A DNA stretch of 14,420 bases from contig JAPHRB010000092.1 of NCBI GenBank assembly GCA_026197015.1, positions 1 to 14,420 on the forward strand, read 5' to 3'. The translations under genes were made by a program, and so were the position numbers. The notes beneath the pieces were generated by a model that worked only from the letters and a program-made list of their open reading frames with translations, ran no database searches and was not told the DNA's origin. Source of the stretch: Gammaproteobacteria bacterium. Lineage in GTDB: Bacteria; Pseudomonadota; Gammaproteobacteria; SZUA-229. Shown here piece by piece: positions 14,399 through 14,420 of this stretch (its first letter is position 1; each line of letters starts with the position of its first letter).

Positions 14399-14420
14399 AT
14401 CTTAATCACCTCATGGATAA

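Noticed and set aside
1..14420. tRNA, rRNA or riboswitch signatures.
   Set aside because: I saw no cloverleaf, rRNA-like stretch or known riboswitch core while reading the gaps on both strands; a covariance-model search would settle it.

Overview
The window looks like a chromosomal segment of a gammaproteobacterium that fixes CO2, most likely a chemolithoautotroph. This rests on a CbbR-type LysR regulator, a BicA-type SulP bicarbonate transporter and a RuBisCO-small-subunit-like protein at the right, plus gammaproteobacterial-type proteins at the left (a TnpA_REP-like transposase, a KefB-type antiporter, a universal stress protein remnant). Most of the window is AT-rich. The antiporter and the stress-protein remnant behind it are clearly richer in G+C.

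Left part (1-4307): an intact Y1/HUH transposase (minus strand), a KefB/C-like K+/H+ antiporter with a C-terminal RCK domain (plus), a universal stress protein remnant with an in-frame nonsense codon (plus), and a zinc-dependent alcohol dehydrogenase (minus).

Middle part (4308-9184): a two-helix membrane protein of unknown role (minus), a large orphan hybrid sensor histidine kinase (minus), and about 860 bases without an intact gene. That stretch contains a 20-base near-perfect palindrome, a small hairpin and what looks like the broken start of a ribosome hibernation factor gene. It is followed by a DUF533/TerB-like membrane protein (9185-9889, plus) and an unlisted 42-residue membrane peptide gene (9929-10057, plus) that form a small operon.

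Right part (10058-14420): the most interesting region, all on the minus strand. In transcription order it reads: a 76-residue lysine-rich disordered protein ending in DPFQSASRVWPD; a 65-residue unknown protein whose end overlaps the start of cbbR; cbbR; a 320-base gap with a duplicated 39-base element; bicA; and, 45 bases after bicA, a 117-residue protein that I read as a diverged stand-alone RuBisCO small subunit. No large subunit gene is present in the window. Together these suggest an inorganic-carbon supply module in which CbbR controls bicarbonate uptake and a RuBisCO-related accessory protein is made along with the transporter. The transporter and regulator calls are strong. The small-subunit call rests on motif alignment from memory and needs a profile search or structure prediction.
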